From positions 1 through 23,680 of the forward strand of contig CAZDYI010000020.1 in assembly GCA_964509765.1 (NCBI GenBank): a DNA stretch of 23,680 bases, given 5' to 3'. This DNA comes from CAZDYI01 sp964509765. Its GTDB lineage: Bacteria; Pseudomonadota; Gammaproteobacteria; Tethybacterales; Tethybacteraceae. The notes under the pieces were generated by a model. The model saw only the letters and a program-made list of their open reading frames with translations, was not told where the DNA came from and searched no databases. The position numbers were made by a program, and so were the translations under genes. Positions 6,339 through 14,113 of this stretch are shown here, in pieces (positions within the stretch are counted from its first letter, which is position 1; every line of letters begins with the position of its first letter).

Positions 6339-8831
6339 CTACTGGCGGAGCGCGCCGGCCGCCGGGCGCGGGCCGCCCTTCCCCGCGGGGACTGGCGCCG
6401 CGCTTTCCCTGCGCTCCGGCTGCCGCACCGGGCGCGACAGGGCGTTCGCGATCGCCTCGTCGGCGCTGCGCACCGGGATGACCTCGAGCTGCGAGGTGAC
6501 CTCGCGCGGGACGTCGGCGAGCTCGCGGACCTGGACGTACGGGACGAGCACCCGGGCGATCCGCTCGCGCCAGGCGCCGACGAGCTTCGCGCGCAGGCCG
6601 CCGACCGCGCAGGCCTCCCCGCGCAGGTTGATCGCGCCCGTGAGCGCCGTGTCCATGCGCACCGGGATGTCGTTGAGGACCGAGACCAGCAGCGCGAAGA
6701 CAGCAAGGCCGTTCGAGTTCCCGTCGTGGGTGATGTCGATGTTCGGGTAGTGGATGTGCACGCCGGCCTCCTCGACGAACTTCGGCTTCACGCCGTACTT
6801 CGCCGGGCTCGCGCGGATGATCGTCACCGCGGTGTCGATGGTCTGCTCGATGTGCGGCTTGAGGTTGCCGGTCTTCTTGACGCCCTTGTCGCCCGGGATG
6901 CGCACCGCGTCGATCTGGTGGACGATCCCCTCCCAGTCGCCGACCACGGCGAGGCCGTTGACGATCCCGACCTTGTCGGAGCGCTCGAGGACCGGGAAGT
7001 TAAGCGGGACGCCGAGCATCTCGCGGACCTGCTCCTTGCCGAGGCTGACCTGCGCAGGGGGGGACTCGCCTTCGCCCTCGCCGTCCGCGCCCCTTTCGCG
7101 CTCCTGCTTGAGAACCGTCTTGCGGCAGACCTTGGCGATGTTGCGCTCGAGGCTGCGCACGCCGGCCTCCTTGGTGTAGTTGCGGATGACGTCCTGCAGC
7201 GCCGAGCTGCTGAGCTTGAGCCCGCCGGGTGGAATCCCGTTGGCCTCGAGCTGCTTTGGGATCAGGTGGCGCCGCGCGATCTGCGCCTTCTCGTGGTCGG
7301 TGTACCCCGGCAGCTCGATGAACTCCATCCGGTCGCGCAGCGCGGGATACATCCCGCCGCGCTCGTTGGCCGTCGCGATGAACATCACCTCCGAGAGGTC
7401 GTAGTCGACCTCCGCGTAGTGGTCGCTGAAGGCGTTGTTCTGCTCCGGGTCGATCACCTCGAGCAGCGCCGCCATCGGGTCGCCCGAGACGCTCGAGTCG
7501 ACCTTCTCGATCTCGTCGAGCATGAAGACCGGGTTCTTGACCTTCGCGTCGGCCATCGACTGGAGGATCCGGCCGGGCATCGAAGCCACGTAAGTGCGGC
7601 GGTGGCCGCGGATCGTCGCCTCGTCGTGTATCCCGCCGAGCGAGAGCCGGACGAAGGCACGCCCGGTAGCGCGCGCGATCGAGCGCCCGAGCGAGGTCTT
7701 GCCCACGCCGGGGGCGCCGAGGAAGCACAGCACCGAGCCGCGGTTGTTGCCCGCGAGCTCCTGGACCGCGAGGTACTCGATGATCCGGTCCTTGACCTTG
7801 TCGAGGCCCTTGTGGTCCTCGTCGAGGATCCGCCGCGCCTCGACCAGGTCGTGGTTGACCTCGCTGCGCTCCTTCCACGGCAGGCCGAGCAGGGTGTCGA
7901 TGTAGCCGCGCAGCACCGACGACTCCGGGCTCATCGGCGGGATCGACGCAAGCCGGCCGATCTCCTGGAGGCACTTGTCGCGCGCCTCGTCGCTCATCCC
8001 CGACTCGGCGACCTTCGCCTTGAGGGTCTCGATGTCCTCGGCGTTCGAGTCGCCGAGCGCCTTCTGGATCGAGGCGACCTTGTCCTTGAGGTAGTCCTCG
8101 CGGTGGATCTTCGTCCCCTCCCGCGCGTGCTGCCGGTAGCGCGACTCGAGGCGCTTGACGAGCATCTCGCGCTGTACGCGGTCCATGATCAGGTCGACCC
8201 TGCGCGTGACCGACGGGGTCTCGAGGACCTCCTGGAGCTCGGCAAGGGAGAAATCGAGCATGCCCGCAAGCCGGTCGGCGAGCTCGGAGATCCCGAGGCC
8301 GGCAAGTTCCCTATCCATCTCGCCGTCCTCCGCGCCCTTCTTGCCGCCGCGCGCGCGGCCCGACTGCGGGAGGGCCTCGAGCAGCGTCCTGCGCAGGCGC
8401 TCGGCGCCCTCGCCGCGCGGCTCGCCGTGCGAAGGGATCTCCTTGTACTTGCAGACCTGCATCTCGCCTTCGGCGTCCAGCCTGACCTCCTCGACCTCGA
8501 TGCGCTCGGTCCCTACCACCGAGACGCGCATCACGCCGTCGTCCGTCGCGGCGGCCTTCTCTATCCGCGACAGGCAGCCGACCTTGTGGAGGTCGTCCCT
8601 GCCGGGCAGGTCCCGGCGCTCGTCGCGCTGCGAGACCAGCGCAACCATGCGGTGCTCGTTCTCGAGCGCGCGCCGCAGCGCAGCGAGCGAGAGCGCCCTG
8701 CCGACGTACAGCTCGCGGCGGACGCCCGGCAGGATGACCACGTCGCGCAGCGGGATCAGCGGCGCGAAGCCGACCGTCAAGTGCGAGGGAGCCCTGCCCT
8801 CTGTCGGCCCGCCTTCGGTTTCCTCAGCCAT
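6339..8831 (-). CDS. lon: ATP-dependent protease Lon (first of a tandem pair), altered active-site motif
   Basis: Hexameric cytosolic AAA+ protease that degrades misfolded and regulatory proteins. The 830 residues show the N-terminal substrate domain (PLIPLRDVVILPG), a coiled linker, and an AAA+ module with GAPGVGKTS (K378), VFMLDEIEK, FIATAN and EAGVRSLER. The protease domain follows. The dyad is present as S706 and K749, exactly 43 residues apart as in E. coli (S679, K722), and the HIH and Asp before the Ser are kept. But the near-universal PKDGPSAG is changed to THDGNSNG, LPIGGLKEK is changed to CAVGGLRAK, and the Glu after TG is Ala. Activity is likely but may be unusual. The ATG at 8831 is preceded by GGAAGG (8836-8841). 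It is preceded by clpX and a sigma-32-like promoter, and followed immediately by the pseudo-protease paralogue. Confidence 0.95.
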   Translation of the reverse strand: MAEETEGGPTEGRAPSHLTVGFAPLIPLRDVVILPGVRRELYVGRALSLAALRRALENEHRMVALVSQRDERRDLPGRDDLHKVGCLSRIEKAAATDDGVMRVSVVGTERIEVEEVRLDAEGEMQVCKYKEIPSHGEPRGEGAERLRRTLLEALPQSGRARGGKKGAEDGEMDRELAGLGISELADRLAGMLDFSLAELQEVLETPSVTRRVDLIMDRVQREMLVKRLESRYRQHAREGTKIHREDYLKDKVASIQKALGDSNAEDIETLKAKVAESGMSDEARDKCLQEIGRLASIPPMSPESSVLRGYIDTLLGLPWKERSEVNHDLVEARRILDEDHKGLDKVKDRIIEYLAVQELAGNNRGSVLCFLGAPGVGKTSLGRSIARATGRAFVRLSLGGIHDEATIRGHRRTYVASMPGRILQSMADAKVKNPVFMLDEIEKVDSSVSGDPMAALLEVIDPEQNNAFSDHYAEVDYDLSEVMFIATANERGGMYPALRDRMEFIELPGYTDHEKAQIARRHLIPKQLEANGIPPGGLKLSSSALQDVIRNYTKEAGVRSLERNIAKVCRKTVLKQERERGADGEGEGESPPAQVSLGKEQVREMLGVPLNFPVLERSDKVGIVNGLAVVGDWEGIVHQIDAVRIPGDKGVKKTGNLKPHIEQTIDTAVTIIRASPAKYGVKPKFVEEAGVHIHYPNIDITHDGNSNGLAVFALLVSVLNDIPVRMDTALTGAINLRGEACAVGGLRAKLVGAWRERIARVLVPYVQVRELADVPREVTSQLEVIPVRSADEAIANALSRPVRQPERRESAAPVPAGKGGPRPAAGALRQ

Positions 8832-8856
8832 GTCGCCTTCCGTGCCTCATGCCCGC

Positions 8857-8886
8857 TATATGGGGCCGGAAACCCCCGCAGGCAAG
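8857..8886 (-). promoter_or_regulatory. Heat-shock (sigma-32-like) promoter of the lon pair
   Basis: In the 63-base gap between clpX and lon, the minus strand reads CTTGCC (8881-8886), a 15-base spacer, then CCCCATATA (8857-8865). The sigma-32 consensus is CTTGAA, 13-15 bases, CCCCATnTA. The -10 is a full match and the -35 matches four of six. Transcription would begin near 8850 and give a leader of about 19 bases carrying the lon ribosome binding site. E. coli lon is also a sigma-32 gene. Confidence 0.7.
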
Positions 8887-8888
8887 CC

Positions 8889-8902
8889 CCGGCTTCAGCC
8901 GG
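8889..8902 (-). other. Short stem-loop over the clpX stop codon
   Basis: CCGGC and GCCGG pair around a four-base loop that contains part of the clpX TGA. No T run follows, so this is not a clear terminator. It overlaps the spacer upstream of the lon promoter and may separate clpX from lon only partly. Confidence 0.3.
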
Positions 8903-10172
8903 CGCCCCGCGCCCGGCGCCTGCGGGCGTGCATGCGCAGCCGCGGGGCCTCCTTGCCGTCGATCGCCTTCGCGCCCACGACCAGCTCGCCCTCGCCGTCG
9001 CGGGCCTGCGAGGGGACCTCGAAGAACGAGTCGAGCAGGCAGCGCTCGATGATCGAGCGCAGGCCGCGCGCGCCGGTGCCGCGCTGGTGCGCGAGCTTCG
9101 CAAGCCGCTTGATCGCGTCCGGCTTGAACACAAGCTCGACGTTCTCCATCGCGAACAGCGCGGTGTACTGCCGCAGCAGCGAGTCCTTCGGCTCGCAGAA
9201 CACCCGCACCAGGTCGTCCGCGCCGAGCGGGTCGAGGGCAGCGACGATCGGCAGGCGGCCGACGAGCTCCGGGATCAGCCCGTAGCGGAGCAGGTCCTCG
9301 GGCTCGACCTTGCCGAGCAGCTCGCTCACGCGCGCCCTGCCCGCGCCCGAGGCCGGCAGCTCCGAGGCGAAGCCGATCCCGCGGGTTGACACCCGCTCTG
9401 AGACCACGTCGGCAAGCCCGTCGAAGGCGCCGCCGCAGATGAACAGGATGTTGGTCGTGTCGACCGACACCGTCTCCTGGTTGGGATGCTTGCGCCCGCC
9501 CTGGGGGTGGACCGAGGCGGTCGTCCCCTCGATGAGCTTGAGCAAGGCCTGCTGGACGCCCTCGCCCGAGACGTCGCGGGTGATCGACGGGTTGTCGCCC
9601 TTGCGGGCGATCTTGTCGATCTCGTCGATGTAGACGATCCCGCGCTCGGCCTTGGCGACGTTGTGCTCGGCGCGCTGCATGAGCTTCTGGATGATGTTCT
9701 CCACGTCCTCGCCGACGTAGCCCGCCTCGGTCAGGCTCGTCGCGTCCGCGATCACGAACGGCACGTCGAGGAAGGTCGCGAGCGTCTGCGCGAGCAGGGT
9801 CTTGCCCGATCCCGTGGGCCCGATCAGCAGGATGTTGTTCTTGCCGAGGACGACGCCGTCCTTGCGCGGGCAGATCACGCGCTTGTAGTGGTTGTAGACC
9901 GCGACCGAAAGGACCTTCTTCGCGTAGTCCTGCCCGACGACGTAGTCGTCGAAGTGGCGCTTGATCTCCTCGGGGACCGGCAGGCTCTCGAGGCTCAGCA
10001 GCTCGTCGGCGCCGGGGCCCGTCCCGCTGCGGAGGATGTCGTTGCACAGGCGGACGCACTCGTCGCAGATCCCGGCGTTGTCGCCGCCGACCATCTTGCG
10101 CACCATCGAGCGCGACTTGCCGCAGAACGAGCAGCGGCTCTGTGACGAGACCTTCTTCGCGCGCCCGGCCAC
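8895..10172 (-). CDS. clpX: ATP-dependent unfoldase ClpX, partner of ClpP
   Basis: AAA+ hexamer that unfolds tagged proteins and feeds them into ClpP. The 425 residues contain the N-terminal zinc domain (CSFC at 14-17 and CDEC at 36-39), Walker A GPTGSGKT (118-125), the pore loop GYVG (151-154), Walker B VYIDEID (180-186), the RKH loop (227-229) and the IGF loop that docks on ClpP (266-268). Sensor 2 is GTGARGLRSI. Length and motifs are normal (E. coli 424). The start is a GTG at 10172, two bases after the clpP stop, consistent with one operon and coupled expression. The last dozen residues are very basic (RRRRAR), a small extension beyond the usual end. Confidence 0.97.
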   Translation of the reverse strand: MAGRAKKVSSQSRCSFCGKSRSMVRKMVGGDNAGICDECVRLCNDILRSGTGPGADELLSLESLPVPEEIKRHFDDYVVGQDYAKKVLSVAVYNHYKRVICPRKDGVVLGKNNILLIGPTGSGKTLLAQTLATFLDVPFVIADATSLTEAGYVGEDVENIIQKLMQRAEHNVAKAERGIVYIDEIDKIARKGDNPSITRDVSGEGVQQALLKLIEGTTASVHPQGGRKHPNQETVSVDTTNILFICGGAFDGLADVVSERVSTRGIGFASELPASGAGRARVSELLGKVEPEDLLRYGLIPELVGRLPIVAALDPLGADDLVRVFCEPKDSLLRQYTALFAMENVELVFKPDAIKRLAKLAHQRGTGARGLRSIIERCLLDSFFEVPSQARDGEGELVVGAKAIDGKEAPRLRMHARRRRARGAG

Positions 10173-10174
10173 GC

Positions 10175-10822
10175 CTAGCCCCTGTTGCCCTTCGCCCGCT
10201 TGCCCGCGGGCGGCTTGCGCGGGTCCATCACCGAGTCGACCACCCCGTACTTGACCGCCTGCTCGGCGTCCATGAAGTTGTCGCGCTCGGTGTCCGAGGC
10301 CACCCGCTTGACCGTGTTGCCCGTGAGCTCGGCCATGATCCGGTTGAGCTTCGCGCGCATGGTCACTATCTCGTTCGCGTGGATCTCGATGTCGGACGCC
10401 TGGCCGGTGAACGCCCCGCTCGGCTGGTGGATCATCACGCGCGCGTTCGGCAGGACCATCCTCTTGCCCTTCGCGCCCGCCGCGAGAAGGAGAGCGCCCA
10501 TCGAGCAGGCCTGGCCGATGCAGATCGTCGTGACCGCCGGGGAGATGAAGCGCATGGTGTCGTATATCGCAAGGCCTGACGTCACCGAGCCGCCCGGGGA
10601 GTTGATGTAAAGCGATATGTCCTTGTCGTGGGACTCGGACTCGAGCAGGAGCAGCTGCGCGATCACCGTCGTCGCGACGTGGTCGTTGACCTCGCCGACC
10701 AGGAAGACGATCCGGTCGCGCAGCAGGCGCGAGTAGATGTCGTAGGCGCGCTCCGTGCGCCCCGTCTGCTCGACGACGATCGGGACGTAGCCGAGGCCCT
10801 CAACGGGCGCGGGCGCGCTCAA
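10175..10822 (-). CDS. clpP: ATP-dependent Clp protease proteolytic subunit
   Basis: Serine protease forming the 14-mer chamber used by ClpX. The 215 residues carry the complete triad: S107 in GQACSMGA, H132 in MIHQP and D181 in ERDNF, each four residues offset from the E. coli precursor (S111, H136, D185). YINSPGGSVTSGLAIYDTM and LPNARVMIHQPSG are typical. The likely start is a TTG at 10822 whose TTGA overlaps the tig stop codon, with an AGGGCGG stretch just upstream. A short N-terminal stretch before VPIVVEQT is expected to be removed, as in other ClpP proteins. It is flanked by tig and clpX, the standard order. Confidence 0.96.
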   Translation of the reverse strand: MSAPAPVEGLGYVPIVVEQTGRTERAYDIYSRLLRDRIVFLVGEVNDHVATTVIAQLLLLESESHDKDISLYINSPGGSVTSGLAIYDTMRFISPAVTTICIGQACSMGALLLAAGAKGKRMVLPNARVMIHQPSGAFTGQASDIEIHANEIVTMRAKLNRIMAELTGNTVKRVASDTERDNFMDAEQAVKYGVVDSVMDPRKPPAGKRAKGNRG

Positions 10823-12204
10823 CCGCCCTGCCCCCCCTGCGGGACGAAAGCCGGCTCCGGCGCCTCGGGATCGCCCCTCCTCTCCTTCTCGGTCAGCTCC
10901 ATGAGGTCCATGCCGACCTTCTCGACGTCGACGAGCTCCTCGAACGCGGCAAGCGACTTCTCGAGCATCGGGCGCTCAGCGACCTTCGTAAGCAGGTCCC
11001 TGTCCTTCCTGATCTCGCGCTCGGCCTTCTCCGGGTCCTCCGCGGACCCGGCCACCTCCTTGATGCGCTCCTCGAGCTCCTCGTCGGAAAGCTTGATCCC
11101 GCGCGAGAGGATGTAGCGGTTGAAGATCATCGAGCGGCGCAGCTGGCGCCTGAGCGCATGCCTCATGTAGTCCCGGTTGAGCAGGCCCTCGGGCACCTTG
11201 GCCTTGCGCTCCTCGTGCTGCTTCCTGATCTCGCTTATCCTGCTGTCGACCATGCCCTCGACGTAGTTGCCCGGCAGGTCGAACTCCGGGGTCGCCTCGT
11301 CGAGGATGTGCATCATCCGCTCATGGGCCCGCGAGAGCGCGGCATCCTCGGTGTCGCTCTCGAGGCGCGAGGTGAGCAGGCCCCGCAGCTCCTCGACGGA
11401 GCGAAACTGCGGGTCGACCTTCCTTGCGAAGTCCGAGTCGGCCGCCGGGAGCTCGGCCCACTCGACCGCTGTGACCGTCGTCGAGACCCTGATCGGCTCG
11501 CCGCCGGCCTCGAGCGGCTCGCGCTCGAGCGTCACCTCGTCGCCGGCCGCGGCCCCGTCGAATGCCCTGGAGACCGCCTCGGGCACGCTCGGGTTGCCGA
11601 GCACGACCGCGTGGTCCTCCTGGTCGTCCCTGAGCCCCCTGTGCCTGTAGCGCACCCGGTCGCCCTCCCTGGCCTTTCTGTCGACCGCCTTCCAGTCGGC
11701 CAGGTTCAGGCGCAGGTGCTCGATCATCCGGTCCGCCGAGCCCGGGGGGATGCGCGGGACGGGCTTGATCAGCTTCCTGCCCGCGAGGTCGGGGTCCGGG
11801 ACCTCAGGGTGCACCTCGAGCGAGAACCTGGCCTCGACGAAGCCGCCGTCGCCGGACGGCTGCTCGCCGAGGTACCGCACGCTCGGCATGATGTCGAGCT
11901 TCTCCTCGCTGCACCGCTCGGCAAGGGGCCTCTTGGACATCTCCGCGATGACCTCGTCGCGGGCCTGCCTCTCGAACTCGTGACGGATCTGCGGCGGGAC
12001 GGCCTTGCTGTTCTTGCGGAACCCAGGGACGGGGCGGCGTGCAGCTATCCTCAGCAGCATGGCGTCGGTCTTCTGCCGGACGCGCTGCGCGTCGAGGCGC
12101 AAGACCGTGAACCGCTCGAGCGGGGCCTCGCCGACCTCGAAGGTCTTGCCGGGGGCCTCTTCGCCCCCTGCTGCCGTCGGTCTGTCCAGCGCGGTCTCGC
12201 TCAT
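10819..12204 (-). CDS. tig: Trigger factor, ribosome-bound chaperone
   Basis: Binds near the ribosome exit tunnel and shelters nascent chains. The 461 residues are close to the family length (E. coli 432). The ribosome-docking signature is recognisable as GFRKNSKAVP (61-70), although the usual GK after GFRK is replaced by NS. VHPEVPDPDLAG fits the segment leading to the isomerase domain, but that FKBP domain (about 170-260) is strongly diverged. The C-terminal helical domain is rich in charged residues. The ATG at 12204 is chosen over an earlier in-frame start because that start lies inside the tRNA-Leu gene, and because GGAAG lies just before 12204. It heads the tig-clpP-clpX operon and overlaps clpP by four bases. 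Confidence 0.92.
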   Translation of the reverse strand: MSETALDRPTAAGGEEAPGKTFEVGEAPLERFTVLRLDAQRVRQKTDAMLLRIAARRPVPGFRKNSKAVPPQIRHEFERQARDEVIAEMSKRPLAERCSEEKLDIMPSVRYLGEQPSGDGGFVEARFSLEVHPEVPDPDLAGRKLIKPVPRIPPGSADRMIEHLRLNLADWKAVDRKAREGDRVRYRHRGLRDDQEDHAVVLGNPSVPEAVSRAFDGAAAGDEVTLEREPLEAGGEPIRVSTTVTAVEWAELPAADSDFARKVDPQFRSVEELRGLLTSRLESDTEDAALSRAHERMMHILDEATPEFDLPGNYVEGMVDSRISEIRKQHEERKAKVPEGLLNRDYMRHALRRQLRRSMIFNRYILSRGIKLSDEELEERIKEVAGSAEDPEKAEREIRKDRDLLTKVAERPMLEKSLAAFEELVDVEKVGMDLMELTEKERRGDPEAPEPAFVPQGGQGG

Positions 12205-12218
12205 CTGCTTCTTCCGGT

Positions 12219-12304
12219 TGGTGCGAATGGAGGGACTCGAACCCACACGCCTGAGAGGCACTTGCTCCTAAGGCAAGCGTGTCTACCAATTCCACCACAT
12301 TCGC
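12219..12304 (-). tRNA. tRNA-Leu (anticodon TAG), CCA encoded
   Basis: The minus strand from 12304 forms an 86-base class II tRNA. The acceptor pairs GCGAATG with CATTCGC. The anticodon stem CTTGC/GCAAG is perfect around CTTAGGA, giving TAG for leucine. A long variable arm and the T loop TTCGAGT follow. The discriminator is A and CCA is encoded. It lies 14 bases upstream of the tig start, so tRNA and tig are probably transcribed together and separated by tRNA processing. Confidence 0.97.
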
Positions 12305-12336
12305 GCGCGGCCTCCCGAAACGGGATTCACGGCGGG

Positions 12337-12366
12337 ATTCTATCCGCACGGGCATGCCGCGGTCAA
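12337..12366 (-). promoter_or_regulatory. Sigma-70 promoter of tRNA-Leu and the tig operon
   Basis: The minus strand reads TTGACC (12361-12366), an 18-base spacer, then TAGAAT (12337-12342). Each hexamer matches five of six consensus bases. The start point would be near 12330, giving a 5' leader of about 26 bases before the tRNA. The -35 overlaps the stop codon of the upstream regulator gene. Confidence 0.75.
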
Positions 12367-13298
12367 GTGACCCCCCTCCGGCAGCGCCTCGCGAGGCTTT
12401 TCGACACCCGGCAGAAGGACCCGATGAAGCTCTCCCGCGCCGGGGTGAGCATGCGGTCGGCGCGGTGGAAGACGCGGGCGACCATCGGCTTGAAGGTGCC
12501 CGCCAGGCAGCGCGCGCCCAGGTCGGAGTCGGCCTTCGCGTCGTAGGCGATCTCGGATATCACCCCGACGCCGTGGCCCCTGCGGGTGAACTCCTTGATC
12601 ACGTCTGAGTCCGCCGCCTCGACGACGACGTTCGGATACAGGCCCGCGGCGACGAAGGCCTCGTCGAATGCGCGCCGCCCGGTTATGCCGGGAACGTAGG
12701 TGATCACGGGCTCCGCGGCAAGCCGCTTGAGGGACACCCTTTTCGCCTTCAGCAGCGGGTGCCCGGGCGGCGCGATCAGCGCCCTCTCCCAGCTGAAGGC
12801 GTCGGTGACCTCCATCAGGCGCGAGTCGCCGAGGGCCTCCGAGCAGATCCCGAGGTCGGCCGCTCCGTCCATGAGCATGTCGTTGATGTCCGCCGGAAAG
12901 CCCTGGTGGATCGTCACCCGCACGTCGGGATGGCTCCCGACCACCTCGCCGAGCACCTGCGGGAGCACGTAGCGCGCCTGGAGGTGCGTGCAGGCGACGC
13001 GGATCCTGCCCGCGACCGGCCGGCCGAGCGTGTCGGCGGCGATCGTCCCGAGGGAGTCGACACGCGTGAGGATCTCGCGGAAGGTACCGAGCATCGCCAG
13101 GCACAGCGGCGTCGGGCCGACGAGCCTCTTGCCCTGGCGGATGAACAGCTCCGACCCGTACTCGCGCTCGAGCGCGCCGACGCTGCGGCTGACGACCGAC
13201 TGGGCGACGTTGAGCTTGGACGCGGCGTGCGAGACCGAGCAGCCGCTGTCGCAGACCTCGACCAGGTGCTTGATCCGCCGCAGGCTCAGCTCTGACAC
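12363..13298 (-). CDS. LysR-family regulator of the CysB type
   Basis: Transcription factor with an N-terminal winged helix-turn-helix (about 1-60: SHAASKLNVAQSVVSRSVGAL, read here in parts) and a periplasmic-binding-protein-like effector domain. It resembles CysB in particular: CTHLQARYVLPQVLGEVV and ADSDVIKEFTRRGHGVGVISEIA align with CysB segments. CysB activates sulfur-assimilation genes and senses acetylserine. Two effector-contact Thr positions of CysB (T102 and T202 by my alignment) are not kept, so the ligand may differ. The start is the GTG at 13298, preceded by an AAGGGGGAG stretch; an earlier GTG at 13313 overlaps the bioC stop but lacks a spaced ribosome binding site. It lies head to tail with bioC. 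Confidence 0.85.
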   Translation of the reverse strand: MSELSLRRIKHLVEVCDSGCSVSHAASKLNVAQSVVSRSVGALEREYGSELFIRQGKRLVGPTPLCLAMLGTFREILTRVDSLGTIAADTLGRPVAGRIRVACTHLQARYVLPQVLGEVVGSHPDVRVTIHQGFPADINDMLMDGAADLGICSEALGDSRLMEVTDAFSWERALIAPPGHPLLKAKRVSLKRLAAEPVITYVPGITGRRAFDEAFVAAGLYPNVVVEAADSDVIKEFTRRGHGVGVISEIAYDAKADSDLGARCLAGTFKPMVARVFHRADRMLTPARESFIGSFCRVSKSLARRCRRGVT

Positions 13299-13309
13299 TG
13301 TCTCCCCCT

Positions 13310-14113
13310 TCACTTCCGGTCCCCGCCGCGGTCGAAGCGCAGCTCCTGCCAGCCCGCCGGGCCGCGCGGCGCCCTCTGCGCCAGCGCCCAGGCGTGGATG
13401 TATGTTACCTCAAAGGTCACCGAGAACGGACCCGGGACGGACGTGAACCTGCGAAGCGCAGATCCCGAGCCGAGGCCCTGCGCCATGCCGGTTGCGGCGA
13501 GAGCGCCGAAGGTGCGCAGCTCGGCGGCCATCGCGCGGCGGTCCGGGTACGCGAGCTCGAAGGACTCGCGGACCGCGACGGGCTCTGCGAAGCCCGCGCG
13601 CATCGCCATGTCCGCCAGGTCGTGCATGTCGAAGGACCCGAGCGTGCGCGGGGTCGGCGAGCCGAGCTCCCTGCGCAGCTCGACGAGCGTGTCCGGGCCG
13701 AACGCGGCAAAGGCGAACAGGCCGCCGTCGGAGAGGACGCGGCGCGCCTCGGCCATCGCGCCGGGCAGGTCGCCGACCCAGGGCAGGCCGAGGTTCGACC
13801 ACACCAGGGTGAACGAACAGTCGGCAAGCGGAAGCGAGGCGATGTCCGCGACGAGGTCCGGGCCGCACCCGCCGCCCCACGCGACCCAGTCCAGCCGCAC
13901 GCAGCCCTTCCCGGCGAGGCGGTCCGGCAGCGGGCCCGAGAGGCCTGAGCCGAGGTCCAGCGCCATGCCCTGCGGGACCTCCACCCCCTCGAGGACGTCG
14001 AGGTGGCGCAGTGCTACCTCCTCTGAGACCGGGTCGCGCCTGTGCGGGAACGACCGCGCCAGGCGCGCGAAGCGCGAGCGCGCGACCCCGCGGTCTATGT
14101 GGCCGGCGTCCAC
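13310..14113 (-). CDS. bioC: Malonyl-ACP O-methyltransferase (biotin synthesis)
   Basis: Uses S-adenosylmethionine to methylate malonyl-ACP so that fatty-acid enzymes can build the pimeloyl moiety of biotin. The 267 residues show the Rossmann methyltransferase motif ALDLGSGLSG (51-60). The BioC-specific run follows: SNLGLPWVGDLPGAMAEARRVL (read in two parts), then AAFGPDTLVELRREL, and TFEVTYIHAWA at the end. The start is a GTG at 14113, eight codons after an in-frame stop. Other bio genes often found beside bioC are absent; the upstream neighbour is instead the abiEii toxin gene, whose end overlaps this start by 19 bases. This suggests the accessory island inserted here and separated bioC from its former neighbours. 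Confidence 0.82.
   Translation of the reverse strand: MDAGHIDRGVARSRFARLARSFPHRRDPVSEEVALRHLDVLEGVEVPQGMALDLGSGLSGPLPDRLAGKGCVRLDWVAWGGGCGPDLVADIASLPLADCSFTLVWSNLGLPWVGDLPGAMAEARRVLSDGGLFAFAAFGPDTLVELRRELGSPTPRTLGSFDMHDLADMAMRAGFAEPVAVRESFELAYPDRRAMAAELRTFGALAATGMAQGLGSGSALRRFTSVPGPFSVTFEVTYIHAWALAQRAPRGPAGWQELRFDRGGDRK

Noticed and set aside
6338..6706. N-terminal extension of the second Lon by 123 residues
   Set aside because: It lies within the end of lon1 in another frame, is Arg/Ser rich without Lon similarity, and the ATG at 6337 fits the stop-start junction and the family length.
3905..9389. Very long open frames on the plus strand opposite the lon genes and clpX
   Set aside because: They mirror the codons of real genes on the other strand and show no known motif; long shadow frames are expected at this G/C content.
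12205..12261. Earlier start of trigger factor
   Set aside because: It lies inside the tRNA-Leu gene; the later ATG has a ribosome binding site.
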